A stretch of 64,000 bases of DNA from an uncultured Pelagibacteraceae bacterium (GCA_902571095.1 CACGAV010000002.1:1-64000); one strand, 5' to 3'. Counted from the first letter of the stretch, positions 18,293 through 28,313 are shown. The notes: generated by a model from the letters alone, not told the origin. Numbers and translations: made by a program.

Positions 18293-19846
18293 ATGTTGAA
18301 TAGAGGATTAGATAAACAAGAACTGCTTAGAATAGTAGACTCTGTTGCTAACGAAAAATCAATCGATAAAGAACTTATACTGGTTTCAATGGAAACAGCT
18401 ATACAAAGAGCTGCTCATAGTAAATTTGGTTTTGAGAATTTAATTGAAGCAAAAATTAATAGAGAGAATGGAAGTATACAAATTCATAAAGTTTTAGAAA
18501 TAGTCGAAAAAGTAGAAGATCCTGATAAACAAATAACACTAAAAGATGCTACATCAATTGATAAAAAAAATAAGGATCTAAAAGTTGGAGATAAAATTTA
18601 TGAAGAATTACCGCAAATCGATTTTGGCAGGATAGCAGCACAAAGTGCAAAGCAGGTAATATCACAAAAAGTTAGGGAAGCAGAGAAAAGTAGGCAATAT
18701 GATGACTTTAAAGATAAACAAAGTCAAATTCTAAGTGGTATAATTAAAAGAACTGAATATGGAAATGTTATTGTTGATCTAGGTAGAGCAGAAGGCATAA
18801 TTAGAAAAGAAGAATTGATACAAAGAGAGATACTAAAAAATGGCGACAGGGTTAAAGCTTATTGTTTTGAAGTGAAGGAAGATACAAAAGGTCATCAAAT
18901 ATTTTTATCTCGAGCCCATCCCCAATTTCTTGCAAGGTTGTTTTTTCAAGAAGTTCCTGAGATTTACGAAGGAATAATTGAAATAAAAGCTGTCGCTAGA
19001 GACCCAGGTAGCAGAGCAAAAATATGTGTAAATTCTAAAGATTCATCACTTGATCCTGTAGGTGCTTGTGTAGGAATGAGGGGAAGCAGAGTCCAAACAG
19101 TTGTAAATGAACTTCAAGGTGAAAAAATTGATATTATTAAATGGACAGAAGATCTCCCAACTTTAGTTGCCGAGTCTTTATCGCCAGCAGAAATACAAAA
19201 AGTTTTAATTGATGAGCAAAATAAAAGAATTGAGGTAATTTTATCAGAAGAAAATTTAAGTAAGGCAATTGGAAGAAGAGGTCAGAATGTACGTCTAGCA
19301 TCTAAACTAATTAATTATGAAATTGACATTTTAACCGATAAGGAAGACTCAGAAAGAAGACAAACTGAATTTAAAGAAAGAACCGACTTGTTTATAAAAG
19401 GATTAGAGGTCGATGAAACTTTGGGCCAACTTTTAGTTTCGGAAAACCTTCAAAGCATAGAAGAGATTGCACAATCAAAAATCGATGATATTTCAAAAAT
19501 CGAAGGAATTGAGGAGAATACAGCAAAAGAACTTATAGATAGAGCTAAAGAATATTTAGAAAAAGAAAAAAAAGAGATATCCGAGAAATTAAAAAATATG
19601 GGCGTAGAAGAAACCCTAATAAAATTAAATGGGATGACCCAAGGCATGCTTGTAGTTTTAGGGGAAAAAAATATTAGAAAATTAAAAGACTTTGCAGATC
19701 TGTCATCTGACGAACTTATAGGCGGTATAGATGAAATTAAGGGAAAACGAATTAAGATAAATGGATATTTAGAAGATTTTAATCTTTCAAGAGAAGAAGC
19801 TGATAATTTAATAATGAACGCAAGAAAAATTGTATTTGGTGATTAA
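18293..19846 (+). CDS. nusA: Transcription termination/antitermination factor NusA
   Basis: NusA binds RNA polymerase and modulates pausing, termination and antitermination. The 517-residue protein has the N-terminal RNAP-binding domain (1-120), an S1 domain (about 127-190), two KH domains (about 190-335, with DPGSRAKICV, GACVGMRGSRVQTVVNEL and AIGRRGQNVRLASKL) and two C-terminal helix-hairpin-helix repeats (about 355-515), as in other alphaproteobacteria. I start it at ATG 18293, preceded by a purine-rich AGGGGAAAAGAAA; the frame is open to 18254 but those codons are the terminator hairpin itself. rimP, normally just upstream, is missing. infB follows after 3 bp. Confidence 0.97.
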   Translation: MLNRGLDKQELLRIVDSVANEKSIDKELILVSMETAIQRAAHSKFGFENLIEAKINRENGSIQIHKVLEIVEKVEDPDKQITLKDATSIDKKNKDLKVGDKIYEELPQIDFGRIAAQSAKQVISQKVREAEKSRQYDDFKDKQSQILSGIIKRTEYGNVIVDLGRAEGIIRKEELIQREILKNGDRVKAYCFEVKEDTKGHQIFLSRAHPQFLARLFFQEVPEIYEGIIEIKAVARDPGSRAKICVNSKDSSLDPVGACVGMRGSRVQTVVNELQGEKIDIIKWTEDLPTLVAESLSPAEIQKVLIDEQNKRIEVILSEENLSKAIGRRGQNVRLASKLINYEIDILTDKEDSERRQTEFKERTDLFIKGLEVDETLGQLLVSENLQSIEEIAQSKIDDISKIEGIEENTAKELIDRAKEYLEKEKKEISEKLKNMGVEETLIKLNGMTQGMLVVLGEKNIRKLKDFADLSSDELIGGIDEIKGKRIKINGYLEDFNLSREEADNLIMNARKIVFGD

Positions 19847-19849
19847 AGT

Positions 19850-22027
19850 ATGGAAAAAGATAAAGGAAAAAAGAGAACTCTAACAATATCAAGCTCTGGT
19901 CCGATTAATAAAGATTTGGGTAAAAACTTTTATAACAAGGGATCAAAAAAACCCTATATAATTGATAAAAAGAAAAATACAAAATCAACCTTCAAGCCAG
20001 TTAACAGAAATTTCAATAGAAAATTTGTAGAACAACAGGCAACCAAAAGATTTATTCACTCAGATAAAAAAGAATTTGATAAGGATAAAGAAAAAAAAAA
20101 TCAGAATCAAAATAAAAATAGAGAGGCATTTTCAAAAAGACAATCAAAACTAACCATATCTAGAGCTATGAATGTTGAAGAGTTCGAGATAAAACAAAGA
20201 AGTTTAGCTTCTGTGAAAAGAGCAAGATTAAAAGAAAAAAATAATTCAAAAGATGAAAGTAAAAAAGAGTTTAAAAAAATAATTAGAGAAATTAAAATTC
20301 CAAATCAGATTACAATACAAGAATTATCAAATAGAATGGCTGAGCAATCAGTTAATATTATAAAATTTCTTCTAAATATGGGGGTAAAGGCTACTATAAA
20401 TCATTTAATTGATAAGGATACCGCTGAATATATAGTTAAAGAGTTTGGACATACACCGATTTTGGAAGAAACTCCAAATGCAATTTTAAAAAAAGGTTCT
20501 GAAAAAAACAAATATGAACTAGTATCAAGAGCACCCATCGTAACAGTAATGGGGCATGTTGATCATGGAAAAACTTCTTTATTAGACTCACTTAGAAGTG
20601 CAAATGTTGTTTCTGGTGAGCATGGGGGCATTACACAGCATATTGGCGCATATCAAGTGCCAACAAAAGATAATAAATTTATTACTTTTATTGACACACC
20701 GGGCCATGCAGCTTTTACAGAAATGAGAGCAAGAGGTTCAAAAGTAACTGATATAGTTATTTTAGTTGTAGCAGCTGATGATGGAGTAAAACCACAGACA
20801 ATCGAAGCAATTCAACATGCTAAAGCTGCCAAAGTTCCTATAGTAGTGGCGATCAACAAATGCGATTTACCTGGTTCGAATATATCGAAAATAAAAAATG
20901 ATTTGATGCGTTATGAATTAGTCTCGGAGGACCTAAGTGGAGATACCTTGTTTGTTGAAGTCTCTGCCACAAAAAAAACTAATTTAGATAAACTTAAAGA
21001 AACAATAATATTGCAGTCTGAAGTTTTAGATCTTAAGGCACCAAGGAAGGGAAATGCAAAAGGAATCGTTTTAGAATCAAAAATTGATAAGGGTAAAGGC
21101 CCAGTTTCAACTATAATTATTACTGAAGGAGAGCTGAGAAAAGGAGATTTCTTTGTTTGTGGCAAGACTTTAGGAAAAATCAGAGCGATGTTAAATTTTG
21201 AGGGAAAAAATATTGAAAATGCTTATCCATCAACCCCAGTTGAAATACTTGGAATGCATGAGCCGGCAAACGCTGGGGATGAATTTTTAGTTGTAGATGA
21301 TGAAGATGAATCAAAAAAAATTAATGAATTTCAAAAAACTGGCGATAAAAGCAAACTAAACTTTATTGCCCAAGACAAAACAAAATTATTTGATAAAGAG
21401 TCTACCAAATCAGAATTAAATATAATTTTGAAATCAGATGTTCAGGGATCAAGCGAGGCTTTAAGAGACTCAATAAAAAAAATAGTTCATTCTGAAGTAA
21501 CCCCAAAAATTATTCTTTCAGATATTGGCATGATAAATGAAACTGATATTTCATTAGCAAAGGCTTCTAATGCAATCGTAATTGGATTCAATGTAAAGCC
21601 GAATAGGGAGGCAAAAAAATCTGCAGATGAGCAAAAAGTAAGAGTAGAATTTTTTAATATAATTTATAAAGCTATAGAGTTTGTGGAAAAATCTTTGTCT
21701 GGTCTTTTAGAGCCAGAAAGAAAAGAAGAAATTCAAGGAACAGCCGAGATACTCAAAATTTTTAAACTTTCCAAATCAGGTAAAGTAGCAGGTTCTAAAG
21801 TGACAGATGGCGAAATAAAAAATAATTCTAAAGCAAGAATTATTAGAGACGGCAAAGTTATTTACGATGGTGAAATTGCAACAATATTTAGAGAAAAAAA
21901 TGCCGCTAAAGAAGTAAAAAGCGGACTTGAATGCGGAATTACTTTTAAAAACTTTTTAGATTTTAAAGAAAAAGACATGATAGAGTCATATAAAGTTGAT
22001 ATGATACAAAGACAAATAAATGATTAA
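19850..22027 (+). CDS. infB: Translation initiation factor IF-2
   Basis: IF-2 is the GTPase that brings formyl-Met-tRNA to the 30S subunit. The N-terminal 150 residues are lysine-rich and low in complexity. An IF2_N segment (about 150-200, [23 protein letters not shown]) precedes the G domain with GHVDHGKT (235-242), DTPGHAAF and NKCDL, followed by domains II, III and IV. At 725 residues it is shorter than E. coli IF-2 (890), the saving being in the disordered N-terminus. It is co-transcribed with nusA, and its end overlaps the rbfA start by 8 bp. Confidence 0.98.
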   Translation: MEKDKGKKRTLTISSSGPINKDLGKNFYNKGSKKPYIIDKKKNTKSTFKPVNRNFNRKFVEQQATKRFIHSDKKEFDKDKEKKNQNQNKNREAFSKRQSKLTISRAMNVEEFEIKQRSLASVKRARLKEKNNSKDESKKEFKKIIREIKIPNQITIQELSNRMAEQSVNIIKFLLNMGVKATINHLIDKDTAEYIVKEFGHTPILEETPNAILKKGSEKNKYELVSRAPIVTVMGHVDHGKTSLLDSLRSANVVSGEHGGITQHIGAYQVPTKDNKFITFIDTPGHAAFTEMRARGSKVTDIVILVVAADDGVKPQTIEAIQHAKAAKVPIVVAINKCDLPGSNISKIKNDLMRYELVSEDLSGDTLFVEVSATKKTNLDKLKETIILQSEVLDLKAPRKGNAKGIVLESKIDKGKGPVSTIIITEGELRKGDFFVCGKTLGKIRAMLNFEGKNIENAYPSTPVEILGMHEPANAGDEFLVVDDEDESKKINEFQKTGDKSKLNFIAQDKTKLFDKESTKSELNIILKSDVQGSSEALRDSIKKIVHSEVTPKIILSDIGMINETDISLAKASNAIVIGFNVKPNREAKKSADEQKVRVEFFNIIYKAIEFVEKSLSGLLEPERKEEIQGTAEILKIFKLSKSGKVAGSKVTDGEIKNNSKARIIRDGKVIYDGEIATIFREKNAAKEVKSGLECGITFKNFLDFKEKDMIESYKVDMIQRQIND

Positions 22028-22394
22028 TAATCATTCAATGAGCAACGTTAATCATAGACATCTGAGAGTAGGAGAGTTAGTTAAACAAAGCTTAGGTCAA
22101 ATTTTTTTGAGAAATGAGGCAAAAATTCCGTCTTTAAACACCAAGTTAGTCACAGTAACAGAGGTAAAAATGAGTTCGGACCTCAAATCAGCAAGAGCAT
22201 ATGTGATACCTTTAGGGGGAAAAGAGAGTGAAAAGACAGTTAATATCTTGACCGAGTTTTCACATCTTGTTAGAAAGGCTTTGTCAAAAAAGCTTGATAC
22301 TAAATTTCTTCCCAAGTTACATTTTGTCGAAGACAAGTCTTTTGACTATGCTGAAAGAATAGAAAAACTGATAAAGAAAAATAAAAGTAAATGA
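22020..22394 (+). CDS. rbfA: Ribosome-binding factor A
   Basis: RbfA binds the immature 30S subunit and helps 16S 5'-end maturation. The 124-residue product has the family pattern HLRVGELVKQSLGQIF, VTVTEVKMSSDLKSARAYV and LRHRL-like VRKALSKKLDTKFLPKLHFVED. Two starts are possible, ATG 22020 (within the infB stop region) or ATG 22038 (MSNVNHRHLRV); the second fits the family better, the first gives coupling to infB. The first start lies in a perfect inverted repeat ATGATTA-A-TAATCAT (22020-22034), probably by chance in such AT-rich DNA. truB, usual after rbfA, is absent. Confidence 0.94.
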   Translation: MINNHSMSNVNHRHLRVGELVKQSLGQIFLRNEAKIPSLNTKLVTVTEVKMSSDLKSARAYVIPLGGKESEKTVNILTEFSHLVRKALSKKLDTKFLPKLHFVEDKSFDYAERIEKLIKKNKSK

Positions 22395-22648
22395 AATTAA
22401 AAAAAGATATAATCAAATCTTTGGCAATACATAAAAAAGATGTTGGCTCTACTGCTGTACAGATTGGTATATTAAGCGAGAAAATTGAAAAACTCTCAAA
22501 TCATTTTAAAAAATTTAAAAAAGACAAGCATTCATCTAGAGGATTAACTAAGTCTGTTAATCAGAGAAAAAGACTTTTACATTATCTTAATAAAAATGAT
22601 CCAATAGCTTACAGTGAAGTTGTAAAAAAACTTAATTTAAGAAAATAA
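22391..22648 (+). CDS. rpsO: 30S ribosomal protein S15
   Basis: S15 is a primary 16S rRNA-binding protein of the platform. The 85-residue protein shows [25 protein letters not shown], then DKHSSRGL and [13 protein letters not shown], the core S15 signature. It starts in the last codons of rbfA (4 bp overlap) and is followed after 4 bp by pnp, the standard rpsO-pnp pair. Confidence 0.97.
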   Translation: MKLKKDIIKSLAIHKKDVGSTAVQIGILSEKIEKLSNHFKKFKKDKHSSRGLTKSVNQRKRLLHYLNKNDPIAYSEVVKKLNLRK

Positions 22649-22652
22649 ATAT

Positions 22653-24722
22653 ATGTTTAAACAATTTAAAGAAGAAATAAATTTTGGTGGAAAAAAATTA
22701 ATATTAGAGACAGGAAAAGTAGCCCGACAAGCTGATGGAGCAATATTAGCGACTCTGGGAGAAACTGTTGTTCTAGCAACAGTTGTTGGTGCAAAAAAAG
22801 TAAATCCCGAAACAGATTATTTTCCACTATCTGTAAACTATCAAGAGAAATATTATGCTGCAGGAAAAATTCCTGGAGGCTATTTTAAAAGAGAAGCCAG
22901 ACCGACAGAGTCAGAGACATTAATTTCAAGATTAATTGATAGACCTATAAGACCACTGTTTCCTGATGACTTTAGAAATGAAGTACAAGTTTTACCTACA
23001 GTTATTTCTTATGATAATGAAAATGAGGCAGATATACTCTCAATAATAGCGTCCTCAGCTGCTTTATCGATTTCAGGATTACCATTTAAAGGACCGGTCG
23101 GCGCAAGCAGAGTTGGTTTTATAGATGGAAAATATATTTTAAATCCTACTAAAAAAGATTTAGAAAATTCTAAGTTAGATCTCGTTGTAGCCGGAACCAA
23201 AGATGCAGTTTTAATGGTAGAGTCCGAAGCATCTGGTTTAACAGAAAAAGAAATGTTAGATGCAGTTAAATTTGGTCATGAAAGTTTTGTATCAGTTATT
23301 AAAGGAATAGAAAAGCTAGCAAAAAGTTGTTCCAAAGAAAAATGGAAAATAGAAAAAAAGGATTATGGTAAAGTTTATAAAACTATACAAAAAGAATTAA
23401 CTAAAGATTTAGAAAAAGCGTTTTCAGAAAAGGACAAAAAGAAAAGATCAGAATTAATAAGTTTGGCTGGAGAGAAATGTCTAAACTTATTTGAAGGTCA
23501 AGAAGATCTTTTAGAGCATGAAATTATGCTGCAACTCAAAAATTTAGAAAAAGATATTGTTAGAACTAGAATTTTGAAAAGTAAAAAAAGAATAGATGGT
23601 AGAGGATTAGCAGATGTAAGGCCTATAAAATGTGAAGTTGGAATTTTACCCCGTGTTCATGGCTCAGCTTTATTTACAAGAGGTGAGACACAAGCTATCG
23701 TAACCACTACCCTTGGAACATCAGATGACGAACAAAGAATTGAAAGTCTTGAGGGTTTAAGAAGAGAAAGATTTATGTTGCATTATAATTTTCCCCCATT
23801 TTCGGTTGGGGAGACTGGAAGAATTGGTACAGGAAGAAGAGAAGTTGGCCATGGTAAATTAGCATGGAGAGCACTGAATTCCTCCCTACCAAAAAAAGAA
23901 AATTTTCCTTACACACTAAGAATTGTTTCTGACATTACAGAGTCTAATGGGTCTTCATCAATGGCGACAGTTTGTGGATCATCTTTAGCATTAATGGATG
24001 CTGCAGTTCCTATTGCGGAACCTGTAGCAGGAATAGCCATGGGATTAATAAAAGAGAAAGATAAATTTTCCATACTTTCTGATATTCTTGGAGACGAGGA
24101 TCATTTGGGAGATATGGACTTTAAGGTAGCAGGAACAAAAAGTGGTATAACATCCTTACAGATGGATATAAAAATAACCGGGATTACCTTTGAGATAATG
24201 GAAAAAGCCTTAGATCAAGCAAAAGAAGGAAGGATCCATATTCTGAATGAGATGAATAAAACTATTAAATCATCAAGAAAAGAAGTTGGCAAACACACAC
24301 CAAAAATGGAAACAATAAAAGTTGACAAAAAAGATATTGCGACTGTCATTGGTAAAGGTGGTGCCACTATAAGAGAAATTGTTGAAAAATCAGGTGCAAA
24401 AGTAGATGTCAAAGATACTGGCGATGTTACAATCGCAGCAGCAAATGAGGAAACTAGAAAAATAGCTGCACAAATGATTAACGATCTTGTTGCAAAACCT
24501 GAGATGGGGAAAACATACAAAGGAAAAGTGGTTAAAATTATGGAATTTGGAGCTTTTGTAAACTTTTTAGGAAAACAGGATGGACTTGTCCATATTTCAC
24601 AATTAGCTGCTAAAAGAGTGCAAAAAGTTACAGATGTAGTTAAAGAAGGTGATGAAGTTTCAGTTAAAGTGATTGGTTTCGACAGAGGAAAAGTTAAACT
24701 TTCTATAAAAGAAGCAGTCTAA
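22653..24722 (+). CDS. pnp: Polyribonucleotide nucleotidyltransferase (PNPase)
   Basis: PNPase degrades RNA from the 3' end by phosphorolysis and is part of the degradosome. The 689-residue protein has two RNase PH domains (about 1-140 and 310-540, the second with [15 protein letters not shown] and [21 protein letters not shown]), an alpha-helical linker, a KH domain (about 550-615, [12 protein letters not shown]) and a C-terminal S1 domain (about 618-689, [26 protein letters not shown]). It ends the nusA operon. The KH and S1 domains are complete and the C-terminal tail seen in longer homologues is absent. It is convergent, 6 bp apart, with a small unknown gene. Confidence 0.98.
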   Translation: MFKQFKEEINFGGKKLILETGKVARQADGAILATLGETVVLATVVGAKKVNPETDYFPLSVNYQEKYYAAGKIPGGYFKREARPTESETLISRLIDRPIRPLFPDDFRNEVQVLPTVISYDNENEADILSIIASSAALSISGLPFKGPVGASRVGFIDGKYILNPTKKDLENSKLDLVVAGTKDAVLMVESEASGLTEKEMLDAVKFGHESFVSVIKGIEKLAKSCSKEKWKIEKKDYGKVYKTIQKELTKDLEKAFSEKDKKKRSELISLAGEKCLNLFEGQEDLLEHEIMLQLKNLEKDIVRTRILKSKKRIDGRGLADVRPIKCEVGILPRVHGSALFTRGETQAIVTTTLGTSDDEQRIESLEGLRRERFMLHYNFPPFSVGETGRIGTGRREVGHGKLAWRALNSSLPKKENFPYTLRIVSDITESNGSSSMATVCGSSLALMDAAVPIAEPVAGIAMGLIKEKDKFSILSDILGDEDHLGDMDFKVAGTKSGITSLQMDIKITGITFEIMEKALDQAKEGRIHILNEMNKTIKSSRKEVGKHTPKMETIKVDKKDIATVIGKGGATIREIVEKSGAKVDVKDTGDVTIAAANEETRKIAAQMINDLVAKPEMGKTYKGKVVKIMEFGAFVNFLGKQDGLVHISQLAAKRVQKVTDVVKEGDEVSVKVIGFDRGKVKLSIKEAV

Positions 24723-24728
24723 CTTTCA

Positions 24729-25247
24729 TTAAATTTTATATTCAAAATTTTGAGTTTTCTCATTAACTTGTAATTCTTTTGCTCCATTTCTTAAATGAAA
24801 ATTCCTTGCCATTTCTGTTAATGGTGACAACGTTATTAATCTATTTAGATGATTTGATTTCTTTATTTTTTTAAAAACCTCTTTTACGATCAATTTTCCA
24901 CCACCTTTCTTTTTTGACCAGACTGTATAAGCAATAGCTATCTTACCAATATTTTTACTCCTCCAAGATGCGCTTTGTAGGTGAGCATCTTTAGTCATTA
25001 AATCAAATTCATCGATTGTTTTTGGAATTTCATTTGTGAAACCAAAACACATTATTGCGCATATTTCTTTTTTATACCTCACGCCAAATATTTTTCTACC
25101 ATAGCTTGTTCTAAATTTTACATCTAATTCAGGTCTGATTGGGTCCTCTTTGGTATTGCAAGTTTCAAGTTCAACAAGTTCGGCTCCTTTTATCCAATCA
25201 AAAAAATTTTCAAATTTTTCTTTAATTTTTTTATTAAATTTAGACAT
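24729..25247 (-). CDS. Small protein, possibly GNAT-fold acyltransferase
   Basis: I do not recognise this 172-residue protein with certainty. No signal peptide or membrane helix is seen. The C-terminal half has a pattern like GNAT acetyltransferases: a strand-turn segment IGKIAIAYTVWSKKKGGGKLIVKEVFKKI, then a strand RLITLSPLTEMARNFHLRNGAKEL, in which the xxMARNFHxRNGA stretch resembles the motif B helix leading to the last strand. The N-terminal half (ELVELETCNTKEDPIRPEL) shows no motif known to me. It lies 18 bp upstream of neither operon partner: it is downstream of fabI on the same strand (18 bp gap), so it may be co-transcribed with fabA-fabB-fabI. Confidence 0.5.
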   Translation of the reverse strand: MSKFNKKIKEKFENFFDWIKGAELVELETCNTKEDPIRPELDVKFRTSYGRKIFGVRYKKEICAIMCFGFTNEIPKTIDEFDLMTKDAHLQSASWRSKNIGKIAIAYTVWSKKKGGGKLIVKEVFKKIKKSNHLNRLITLSPLTEMARNFHLRNGAKELQVNEKTQNFEYKI

Positions 25248-25265
25248 TTTATATGATTAATTTTA

Positions 25266-26051
25266 TTAAGTAATATTTTTAGGATCTGGCATTCCTGCTT
25301 TATTATAACCAGCATCAACATAATGTATTTCGCCTGTTACACCAGCCGCAAGATCACTTAATAAATAAAGCGCAGATTTTCCAACATCATTGATATCAAC
25401 GTTTCTTTTTAAAAAAGAATGATCAGAACTCCATTTGTATAAAAACTTTGCATCACCAATTGCCGATGCAGCTAAAGTTTTAATTGGCCCAGCACTAATG
25501 GCATTTACTCTAATTCCTTTTGCTCCTAAATCTCTAGAAATATACTTTACGCTTGATTCCAAGGCAGCTTTGCAAACCCCCATTACGTTATAGTTAGGTA
25601 TTACTTTCGTAGACTCGTAAGTTAAAGTTAACATGCTCGATCCACTTTTCATTATTTTTGATGCCTCTTTTGCTATTTCAGTAAACGAAAAGCACGATAC
25701 AAGCATACTTTTTGTAAAGTTTTCTCTTGAGGTGTCAATATACTGACCTGATAGTTCTGTTCTATCTGAAAATGCAATTGCATGAACTACGAAATCGATT
25801 TGTCCCCACTTTTTTTTTATTTCCTCAAATGTTTTTTTAATATCATCTTTGTTTTCTACATTGCAATCTAAAAGAAATTTTGAGTTAACGGTCTCAGCTA
25901 GAGGCGTAACTCTTTTTTTAAGTGCATCTCCAAGATATGTAAAAGCAAGCTCAGCTCCATTTTCTGAAAGTTTTTTTGCTATACCCCAAGCTATGGATCG
26001 TTCATTAGCAACACCCATTATTAAACCTTTTTTGCCTTTAACTAGATCCAT
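25266..26051 (-). CDS. fabI: Enoyl-[acyl-carrier-protein] reductase (NADH) FabI
   Basis: FabI reduces trans-2-enoyl-ACP in the last step of each fatty acid elongation cycle. The 261-residue short-chain reductase has the FabI form of the nucleotide motif, GLIMGVANERSIAWGIAKKL (9-28), and the catalytic pair Tyr154 and Lys161 in NYNVMGVCKA, with a further Tyr145 typical of FabI. GIRVNAISAGPIKTLAA is also diagnostic. It is the third gene of fabA-fabB-fabI, 2 bp after fabB. The same order next to irr is seen in Rhizobiales. Confidence 0.97.
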   Translation of the reverse strand: MDLVKGKKGLIMGVANERSIAWGIAKKLSENGAELAFTYLGDALKKRVTPLAETVNSKFLLDCNVENKDDIKKTFEEIKKKWGQIDFVVHAIAFSDRTELSGQYIDTSRENFTKSMLVSCFSFTEIAKEASKIMKSGSSMLTLTYESTKVIPNYNVMGVCKAALESSVKYISRDLGAKGIRVNAISAGPIKTLAASAIGDAKFLYKWSSDHSFLKRNVDINDVGKSALYLLSDLAAGVTGEIHYVDAGYNKAGMPDPKNIT

Positions 26052-26053
26052 AC

Positions 26054-27265
26054 TTAAACCTTTTCAAAAATTAAAGTTGCGTTTGTTCCACCAAAACCAA
26101 AGCTATTTGACATCACAGAGTTCAAATTTACATCTTTCTCAACCTTTGTAATAATTGGAAAGTTTTTAGCTTCATCATCCATTTCATTAACATTTGCTGA
26201 AGCAGCAATAAAATTATTTTTCATCATTATTAACGAGTAAATTGCTTCATGAACAGAAGCTGCACCCAGCGGGTGTCCAGAAAGAGATTTGGTCGAACTT
26301 ATTTTTGGAACGTTATCTTTGAAAGCACCTTTTATCGCTTTTAACTCAGTTATATCTCCCACAGGCGTTGAGGTCCCATGAGCATTTATATAATCAACTT
26401 TATTACGAGTTGTCTTTAGTGCTAAATTCATACACCTAGTTGCTCCCTCACCTGATGGCGCAACCATATCATAACCATCAGAAGTAGCTCCATAACCAGT
26501 GAGTTCTGCATAAATTTTTGCTCCTCTTGCTTTTGCATGTTCTAATTCTTCTAAAACCAAAACTCCTGCTCCTCCAGCTATTACAAAACCGTCTCTAGTT
26601 TTGTCATAAGGTCTAGATGCTTTTTGCGGAGAGTCATTATATTTAGATGATAATGCAGTCATCGCATCGAACATTGCTGTCATCGCAAAATGTATTTCAT
26701 CACTACCACCAGCAAATATAACTTTTTGTTTTCCAAACTGAATAAGTTCCATTGCATTTCCGATACAATGCCCACTAGTCGCACAAGCAGAGCTAATTGT
26801 ATAGTTAACGCCTTTTATTTTAAAAGGAACAGCTAATGTTGCAGACGCAGTACTCGCCATTGTTCTGGGTACAATAAATGGCCCCATTTTTTTTGGATTT
26901 TTTTCTCTTGTTTTGTCCGCAGCTAAAATTACATTTTCTATAGAGGGACCCCCTGATCCCATGACCATACCAGAATCAACATTACTTACATCTTTATCCT
27001 CCAAGCCTGAGTCACTAATAGCCTCTTTCATCGCCACATAGTTATATGCTGACCCATTTCCCATAAACCTTAAAGCTTTTCTATCAACATAATCTGCAAG
27101 TTTAATATTTGGTTTTCCATGGACGTGGCTTTTTAAATTATGTTCTTTGTATTCTTCTGCAAAAGAAATTCCTGATTTATTATTTATAAGAGAATCGTAA
27201 ACCTCTTTTTGATTATTACCAAGACAAGAAACAATCCCAATGCCTGTTACAACAACTCTCTTCAT
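26054..27265 (-). CDS. fabB: 3-oxoacyl-[acyl-carrier-protein] synthase I FabB
   Basis: FabB condenses malonyl-ACP with growing acyl chains and is needed to elongate the cis-unsaturated intermediate made by FabA. The thiolase-fold protein of 403 residues has the active-site Cys161 (ISSACATSGHCIG), His296 (NAHGTSTPVGD) and His331 (SLSGHPLGAAS), giving the Cys-His-His triad. It overlaps the end of fabA by 4 bp and is followed by fabI after 2 bp, so the three are one operon for anaerobic-type unsaturated fatty acid synthesis. Confidence 0.97.
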   Translation of the reverse strand: MKRVVVTGIGIVSCLGNNQKEVYDSLINNKSGISFAEEYKEHNLKSHVHGKPNIKLADYVDRKALRFMGNGSAYNYVAMKEAISDSGLEDKDVSNVDSGMVMGSGGPSIENVILAADKTREKNPKKMGPFIVPRTMASTASATLAVPFKIKGVNYTISSACATSGHCIGNAMELIQFGKQKVIFAGGSDEIHFAMTAMFDAMTALSSKYNDSPQKASRPYDKTRDGFVIAGGAGVLVLEELEHAKARGAKIYAELTGYGATSDGYDMVAPSGEGATRCMNLALKTTRNKVDYINAHGTSTPVGDITELKAIKGAFKDNVPKISSTKSLSGHPLGAASVHEAIYSLIMMKNNFIAASANVNEMDDEAKNFPIITKVEKDVNLNSVMSNSFGFGGTNATLIFEKV

Positions 27266-27768
27266 TGCTTATAAACTCCAACTTTTAAATTTTCTGCAGT
27301 ATATATTTGTTTATCATCAGCTTTTAAAATGCCGTCAGCAAATCCAACAGTTCCACCTTCTGTTTTTAAAACTTTTTTCATGTTAACTTCGTAAGTTGCC
27401 ATTTTAACTTTTTTTATAACTTCTCCTGTAAATCTAACAGAATTTACACCTAAAGCACGTCCTTTACCTGGTTCACCTATCCATCCTAAGTAAAATCCAA
27501 CTAATTGCCACATTGCGTCTAATCCAAGACATCCAGGCATCACAGGATCACTCTTAAAATGACAATCAAAGAACCACATATTATCTTTAATATCTAACTC
27601 AGCTTTTATTATACCTTTTTTAAATTTTCCTTCACCAGATTGAATTTGTGTAATTCTGTCAAACATCAACATTGGTGGTGATGGCAAACGCGCATTCCCT
27701 TCACCAAAAAGCGCGCCATTTGCACAGTCAATTAATTCGTTATAGTTGTAATTGTTTTTTTGTTTCAT
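27262..27768 (-). CDS. fabA: 3-hydroxydecanoyl-ACP dehydratase/isomerase FabA
   Basis: FabA dehydrates 3-hydroxydecanoyl-ACP and isomerises the product to the cis-3 form, the branch point to unsaturated fatty acids. With the ATG at 27768 the protein has 168 residues, and the catalytic residues fall exactly at His70 (FFDCHFKSDPVMPG) and Asp84 (GCLGLDAMWQ), as in E. coli FabA. The frame extends to a TTG at 27783, which is not needed. It heads fabA-fabB-fabI and is divergent from irr across a 71 bp gap that must hold both promoters; Irr control is possible but not shown. Confidence 0.96.
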   Translation of the reverse strand: MKQKNNYNYNELIDCANGALFGEGNARLPSPPMLMFDRITQIQSGEGKFKKGIIKAELDIKDNMWFFDCHFKSDPVMPGCLGLDAMWQLVGFYLGWIGEPGKGRALGVNSVRFTGEVIKKVKMATYEVNMKKVLKTEGGTVGFADGILKADDKQIYTAENLKVGVYKQ

Positions 27769-27787
27769 TTTGAAAGCTAACAATTGC

Positions 27788-27815
27788 TTGAGTTTTTGGC
27801 AATATCATATATAAA
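27788..27815 (+). promoter_or_regulatory. Candidate promoter for irr
   Basis: TTGAGT (27788-27793) and TATAAA (27810-27815) are 16 bp apart in the fabA/irr gap. A second TATAAA lies at 27826-27831 within AATTATAAAGTA (27823-27834), only 8 bp before the irr ATG. That 12-mer recurs in front of katG. Which -10 is used cannot be decided from sequence. Confidence 0.45.
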
Positions 27816-27839
27816 ATTGAAAAATTATAAAGTAAGTTA

Positions 27840-28262
27840 ATGCATAAAATGATTAAAAAAAACAAGACTTTTATAGATAAACTTAGATCCTCAGGTCTCA
27901 GACCTACAAATCAAAGAGTAGAAATATGCAAATTTCTCTTCGGTAGAAAAAAAACATTTCATTTTACAGTTGAAGAATTAAAAAATTCCATGAATTTAAA
28001 AAGGCTGAAAAAAATTTCTACAGCTACTTTTTATAACACTGTGCATGCACTTAAAAGCGCAGGTCATTTGAAAGAATTCTCTTTGGACAATAACACTTCG
28101 TATTATGATACTAATATTGCATCTCATCATCACTTTTTCGATAATGGGAAAGTAATTGATATTAAGAGCGACAAAATTACCTTTCAAAAACTTCCAGAGG
28201 CTCCAAAAGGCAAGAAAATCAAAAACGTTGAAGTTGTAATAAGATTAGAAAATAATAATTAA
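27840..28262 (+). CDS. irr: Iron response regulator Irr (Fur family)
   Basis: Irr is the alphaproteobacterial Fur-family regulator that responds to haem or iron status through haem-linked instability. The 140-residue protein has the DNA-binding part with GLRPTNQRVEIC (19-30) and KISTATFYNTVHALKSAGHL (58-77). The run ASHHHFFD with His96-His98 is the haem-binding histidine cluster that sets Irr apart from Fur. The N-terminal Cys-Pro haem motif of Bradyrhizobium Irr is not present, as in many other Irr proteins. It starts at ATG 27840; a second ATG follows at codon 4. Position next to fabA-fabB-fabI is conserved in Rhizobiales. The katG gene follows on the same strand, with its own promoter. Confidence 0.88.
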   Translation: MHKMIKKNKTFIDKLRSSGLRPTNQRVEICKFLFGRKKTFHFTVEELKNSMNLKRLKKISTATFYNTVHALKSAGHLKEFSLDNNTSYYDTNIASHHHFFDNGKVIDIKSDKITFQKLPEAPKGKKIKNVEVVIRLENNN

Positions 28263-28285
28263 TCCAAAAAAAATATCTTGTTGTA

Positions 28286-28313
28286 TTGACACATACTTTA
28301 GAATAATTATAAA
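28286..28313 (+). promoter_or_regulatory. katG promoter
   Basis: A perfect -35 TTGACA (28286-28291), 16 bp spacer and -10 TATAAA (28308-28313) lie 27 bp upstream of the katG ATG. This is one of the two best promoter matches in the window; the other, in front of chvI, has the same spacing. Confidence 0.75.

Noticed and set aside
22020-22034. Inverted repeat ATGATTA-A-TAATCAT at the rbfA start as a regulatory site
   Set aside because: The centre is one base, so no hairpin forms, and such short AT palindromes are frequent here.
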